In this document: one piece after another, positions 4,545 to 7,878 of the stretch
Layout: each line of letters begins with the position of its first letter
Position numbering within the stretch: the stretch's first letter is position 1
Source: a bacterium
GTDB lineage: Bacteria > Cyanobacteriota > Vampirovibrionia > Gastranaerophilales > Gastranaerophilaceae
DNA: 7,878 nucleotides
Assembly (NCBI GenBank): GCA_017541565.1
Contig: JAFXYU010000243.1
Span: forward strand, 1-7,878
Direction of reading: 5' to 3'
The notes under the pieces: generated by a model
Database searches by the model: none
The model's input: the letters and a program-made list of their open reading frames with translations, nothing else
Told to the model about the DNA's origin: nothing
Program-made: the position numbers and the translations under genes

Positions 4545-6620
4545 CTAGTCACTCGCGTAACCAAGTACTCTTATAAATTCATCCGTTGTCGTAAGCCCGT
4601 TTATTATGTGCTCAAGACAAGATGTTTTCAATGTTGTCATTCCTGCCGCAACTGCGGTTTCTTCGATTTCAATGTCGTGTGCGCCCTGCGCGATTAATTT
4701 CTTTATTTCACGGGTTATAGGCATAATTTCATAAATACCCATACGTCCCGAGTATCCCAGATATCCGCAATCTTTGCATCCTTTCTTTCTGTATAGTTTT
4801 GTTTTCATAAGATGCTGTTGAATTTCCGGATTTGTGGAAATGTGTTTTGTTTCTTCTTCTGTCGGGAAGTATCCTTCTTTGCATTTGTCGCATAATTTTC
4901 TTACAAGACGTTGTGCAATTACTCCTGTCAGAGTTGATGAAACCAAGTAGTCCTTTGCGCCCATTTCAATCAAACGTGTAACTGTTGCTGCTGCAGAGTT
5001 TGTGTGAACGGTACTCAGTACAAGGTGACCTGTAAGTGCTGCTGATATTGCAACTTCCAACGTTTCAAAGTCACGGATTTCACCTATCAGAATAATATCA
5101 GGGTCTTGTCTTAATATTGCTCTCATACATGAAGCAAAAGTAATATCCGCTTTTGGATTAACTTGAGATTGGTTAATACCTTCAAGTTTAATTTCTATCG
5201 GGTCTTCAATTGTTGTTATGTTTACATCTTCTTTATTTAAAGCCTTTAAGATTGTGTAAAGAGTGGTCGTTTTACCGGAACCGGTAGGACCGGATGTGAG
5301 AATAATCCCGTTCGGACACTGAACCATATCATGAATTTTTTGGATATCTTCTTCGGAGGCTCCCTGAATTACAAGTTTATTGCCTGATGATTTCAGACTG
5401 ACCGCCGGTGCTAGAATACGAATAACAACTTTCTCTTTTCCTGATACGGGAAGTGTGTTTATACGAAAGTCATACATTCTGTCATTGTATTTTATTGAAA
5501 AAGTACCGTCTTGCGGGCGTCTGTGTTCTGCAATATTCATTCTTGCAAGAACCTTAAAACGTGTTATAACCGCTTGTTCAATACTTCCGGGAATTTCCAA
5601 AACTTTTTTCAGCATGCCGTCGAAACGAACACGGACGACATAATATCCAAGTCGGGGTTCAATATGAATATCTGAAGCCTTTGCATCAATAGCATCGGTG
5701 ATAATTTTATATACAAACTTTGCAACATTTCCGCTGGCATCCTGAAGTTCTTTTTCAACTTGAGTCCAGAGAGATTCTTCGCTGTTGAACTGTGCCGTTT
5801 CTTCTTCAATACTTTGAATGATACGTTCGGTTTCTTTTGCAGTCTGCTCCGATTTTTTAATGATAAAATACTCTTTTAAATAGTTTTCATATTCAAAAGA
5901 CGGTATGCAATAAACGTTTAGTGATCTGCCGGTAGAAAGTGAAATTTCTCTGATGGTGTATTTGTCATCAGGATTTACCATTGCAACGGCAAGTTTTTCA
6001 CCTTCCATAGACATAATGACGGTTTTTTTCTTTTCGATAAAATCGTCCGGAAGCATTTTGAGTACTGTTTTATCAACTTTTATATCTTTTTTCAGGATGA
6101 TTTCCCGTCCGAATTTCTTTTTAAGATAAGATAAAATTCTTTCAGGAGAAAGGTATCCCTTCTGTAAGAAAATTGTGTCCAACGGCAATCCTTGTGAGGA
6201 AGACTCAGCAATACATTCCTCCAATTGGCCTTTTGTAAGCCATCCGATTCCCACAAGCATTTCTTCCGCGCTCATCTCATTGGAATTATTTTGTTCAATT
6301 GCCGGTTCGGCAGTTTCATTGGTACTCCGAGTTACTTCTATCGGCTCTTGTTTATATATATTCGCAATGTAATTGTATACTTCAATGAAATCATTATTTG
6401 TGACGGGTATAAATTGTGTTGTTACTCCGGGTATTTTTTCGCTGACAATATTGGCAACTTCGTCTTTGTTTGTCACGGAGTTTTTGTCGAGTATAACGTA
6501 AAATGTTCTTTCTTTTTTATCTACTGGAATAAAACCTGATGATTTCATCAGGTTTAATTCAAATTTATCAACGTATAATATTCGTATACTGTTTTTTAGT
6601 TTTTCCAGTTGATTAGACAT
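4545..6620 (-). CDS. gspE: Type II secretion / type IV pilus assembly ATPase (GspE/PilB family)
   Basis: A 691-residue hexameric cytoplasmic ATPase that powers pseudopilus or pilus assembly; it is longer than typical GspE (~500-570). Domains: an N-terminal region (1-100), a linker, a MshEN/T2SSE-N domain (about 118-253), a charged linker, then the catalytic T2SSE domain from about 295. Seen motifs: SDIHIEP (316-322), Walker A GPTGSGKT (444-451), Asp box TIEDPIE (470-476), Walker B DPDIILIGEIRD (506-517), His box GHLVLSTVHTN (531-541), and the assembly-type tetracysteine zinc site CDKC (577-580) with CKDC (615-618). The zinc cysteines favour an extension ATPase (GspE/PilB) over a retraction ATPase (PilT). 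The start ATG is only 5 nt after the secretin stop with no clear Shine-Dalgarno, suggesting translational coupling. Residues ~25-90 look like a second, divergent copy of the N-domain module. The MshEN region could bind cyclic di-GMP in some relatives; that is not shown here. Confidence 0.96.
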   Translation of the reverse strand: MSNQLEKLKNSIRILYVDKFELNLMKSSGFIPVDKKERTFYVILDKNSVTNKDEVANIVSEKIPGVTTQFIPVTNNDFIEVYNYIANIYKQEPIEVTRSTNETAEPAIEQNNSNEMSAEEMLVGIGWLTKGQLEECIAESSSQGLPLDTIFLQKGYLSPERILSYLKKKFGREIILKKDIKVDKTVLKMLPDDFIEKKKTVIMSMEGEKLAVAMVNPDDKYTIREISLSTGRSLNVYCIPSFEYENYLKEYFIIKKSEQTAKETERIIQSIEEETAQFNSEESLWTQVEKELQDASGNVAKFVYKIITDAIDAKASDIHIEPRLGYYVVRVRFDGMLKKVLEIPGSIEQAVITRFKVLARMNIAEHRRPQDGTFSIKYNDRMYDFRINTLPVSGKEKVVIRILAPAVSLKSSGNKLVIQGASEEDIQKIHDMVQCPNGIILTSGPTGSGKTTTLYTILKALNKEDVNITTIEDPIEIKLEGINQSQVNPKADITFASCMRAILRQDPDIILIGEIRDFETLEVAISAALTGHLVLSTVHTNSAAATVTRLIEMGAKDYLVSSTLTGVIAQRLVRKLCDKCKEGYFPTEEETKHISTNPEIQQHLMKTKLYRKKGCKDCGYLGYSGRMGIYEIMPITREIKKLIAQGAHDIEIEETAVAAGMTTLKTSCLEHIINGLTTTDEFIRVLGYASD

Positions 6621-6625
6621 AATTG

Positions 6626-7878
6626 TTATAATCTGTCAGCAATAGACCCCTCGCCATCATTGATAATTTTAGGAGTAATCATAATTACCAATTCAGCCTT
6701 TGATTTTTGTGTGGAAGTAGATCTGAATGCTGCACCGATTAACGGTAAATCACCTAGAACAGGGATTTTATGAACGATTTTTGAATCTTCTTCCTGTATC
6801 ATACCGCCGATAACGAGCGTTTCGCCATCTTTAATTCTTACGTTTTTGATGTCAAGATTTCTTCTGCTGAGAAGTGTTGCCTGAAGTTCGCTTGCACCCG
6901 TTTCTCCGGTTGCATATATTCTTCCGGCTTCAGTTGCGTATTGAGGTTTAACGTTAACTGTTACATATCCTTCCGGAGAGATAAACGGTGTTAAAGCAAT
7001 TTTTATACCTTTATCTTCACCGATTGTATATGTTCTTTGAACAGCACCGACTGCACCTACACCTGCGCCCGTAGAAGATAAGAACTCAGAGGTTACTTTT
7101 TCTACATAATCTTGAGTTAAATCAATTGTAGATTCTTGACCGTTTGTTATAATCAACTTCGGATTAGCAAGTACTCTTGCTTTGCCGTTTTCAATCAAAT
7201 AGTTCATCTGGTATGTTACATGGACATTCGGAATAACACTCCATACCTGTCTGGATACCTGTTGAGGCAAATTCATACCGGTTATACGTCCGTCAGTATA
7301 TACGGGATATGGTTCCCCGGGATGATAAACGCCATCGCTATCAGTTCTTCCGCCATCCCATGAATACTCTGTATGATTCAACCAGTTGCCGCCATAAGGT
7401 CTTCCGGCAGAAGATTTCTGTCCGTCAAATGTTGCATACCAGTGTTTGCTTGTGACACTCCAAATGTTTTCAAACTCTTTTGAACCCTGTTCGTTTAATT
7501 CAACAATTGACAGTTCAAGGTATGCTTGAGGTTGTTTAATATCGTTATCTCTAATAAATTTTTCTACCATTCTTTGTTGCGCTTCAGAACCGCCCATCAA
7601 AGTAATTGTTCCTCTTTGTGTAAAATATGAAACAGCAAGGTTTTGAACGCTAAACGGAGCGGATGACCCGTTTTCAACGTTTTGTTTGAGCGTACAAGCA
7701 ACAACACCTTCACCAAGTTTAATAGTTCCTCCGTTATCGCCGCCGCCTTCACCGATATCAGCAGCACCACCCGTAACTATACCTGCGGCACTACCTGTGC
7801 TTACCCCGGGTTCAGCAGGAATATTTGCACTTCCGCCGTCACCGGAACTTCCTGACTCAACGTCTCCTCTTGAAGGAA
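6626..7878 (-). CDS. gspD: Secretin, outer-membrane channel of type II secretion / type IV pilus (GspD/PilQ family), N-terminus outside window
   Basis: The frame is open to the right edge of the window, so the last 416 residues are visible and the start is missing; the ATG at 7597 is internal. Secretins form the multimeric gated channel in the outer membrane. Seen, numbering from the window edge: a Gly/Ser/Ala-rich low-complexity linker (1-50), the end of a periplasmic N-domain with NLAVSYFTQRGTITLMG (79-95) and a following helix, then the secretin domain starting at QPQAYLELSIVELNEQ (115-130). This continues with NYLIENGKARVLANPKLI (225-242), a glycine-rich gate segment GAGVGAVGA (270-278), and the C-terminal signature LVIGGMI...IPVLGDLPLIGAAF (354-384), ending in the strand LVIMITPKI (396-404). 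An aromatic, Gly-rich insertion occupies about 136-210. The protein stops about 12 residues after the last strand, so there is no pilotin-binding S-domain tail. It heads the visible operon and lies 5 nt from gspE. GspD versus PilQ is undecided. Confidence 0.94.
   Translation of the reverse strand, partial: PSRGDVESGSSGDGGSANIPAEPGVSTGSAAGIVTGGAADIGEGGGDNGGTIKLGEGVVACTLKQNVENGSSAPFSVQNLAVSYFTQRGTITLMGGSEAQQRMVEKFIRDNDIKQPQAYLELSIVELNEQGSKEFENIWSVTSKHWYATFDGQKSSAGRPYGGNWLNHTEYSWDGGRTDSDGVYHPGEPYPVYTDGRITGMNLPQQVSRQVWSVIPNVHVTYQMNYLIENGKARVLANPKLIITNGQESTIDLTQDYVEKVTSEFLSSTGAGVGAVGAVQRTYTIGEDKGIKIALTPFISPEGYVTVNVKPQYATEAGRIYATGETGASELQATLLSRRNLDIKNVRIKDGETLVIGGMIQEEDSKIVHKIPVLGDLPLIGAAFRSTSTQKSKAELVIMITPKIINDGEGSIADRL

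Noticed and set aside
5380..5643. 87-codon + strand ORF, and others like it (3316-3627, 6225-6539, 7136-7363)
   Set aside because: These lie wholly antisense to well-identified gspE, gspF and gspD coding sequence and show no family features of their own.
7246..7600. ATG at 7597 or TTG at 7598-7600 as the secretin start
   Set aside because: The frame stays open to the window edge and the upstream residues (NLAVSYFTQRGTITLMG) are clear secretin N-domain sequence, so the start lies outside the window.

Overview
The window comes from an AT-rich bacterial chromosome using the standard code (stops TAA and TAG). The best lineage guess is Gastranaerophilales (non-photosynthetic 'Melainabacteria', sister to Cyanobacteria) or a close relative. 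This is inference: it rests on the low GC content, a short N-terminal phenylalanine-x-glycine segment on the AAA ATPase (recalled as common in that group), and the style of the secretion proteins. No rRNA or other marker gene is present to settle it.

Layout. (1) Bases 1-301, + strand: the 3' end of glyA (serine hydroxymethyltransferase), closed by a strong 17-bp hairpin at 314-351. (2) Bases 302-623 hold no long gene. They contain the glyA hairpin, a near-consensus sigma70-type promoter (369-397), a possible 27-codon small ORF with its own Shine-Dalgarno sequence (430-513), and a leader stem-loop (558-589). No known riboswitch, tRNA, tmRNA, SRP RNA or ribozyme was recognised there. (3) Bases 624-2108, + strand: a single-ring AAA+ ATPase of the FtsH/Cdc48-like type with an N-terminal region of about 200 residues that I cannot assign. 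(4) A hairpin terminator at 2114-2150 lies between convergent genes and overlaps the last codons of the opposing gene. (5) Bases 2130-7878, - strand: a tightly packed operon read right to left. Its order is secretin (gspD/pilQ-like, 5' end outside the window), assembly ATPase gspE/pilB-like, a REP-like double hairpin, inner-membrane platform gspF/pilC-like, a 92-residue protein of unknown function, and a short-chain dehydrogenase/reductase (SDR).

How the genes work together. The secretin forms the outer-membrane channel, GspE supplies ATP-driven force in the cytoplasm, and GspF is the inner-membrane platform that couples GspE to pilus or pseudopilus assembly. They therefore encode the core of a type II secretion or type IV pilus machine. 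Which of the two cannot be decided, because no pilins, prepilin peptidase or alignment proteins are in view. The 92-residue protein lies 15 nt from gspF and is probably co-expressed with the machine. The SDR, again 15 nt away, looks like a co-transcribed passenger gene. The AAA ATPase has its own promoter and runs the opposite way.

Nothing here is clearly a wholly new system. The parts most worth a second look are the promoter-small ORF-leader unit before the AAA ATPase, that ATPase's unassigned N-terminal region, the conserved-looking 92-residue protein in the secretion operon, the apparent duplication of the N-terminal module in GspE, and the REP-like element inside the operon.
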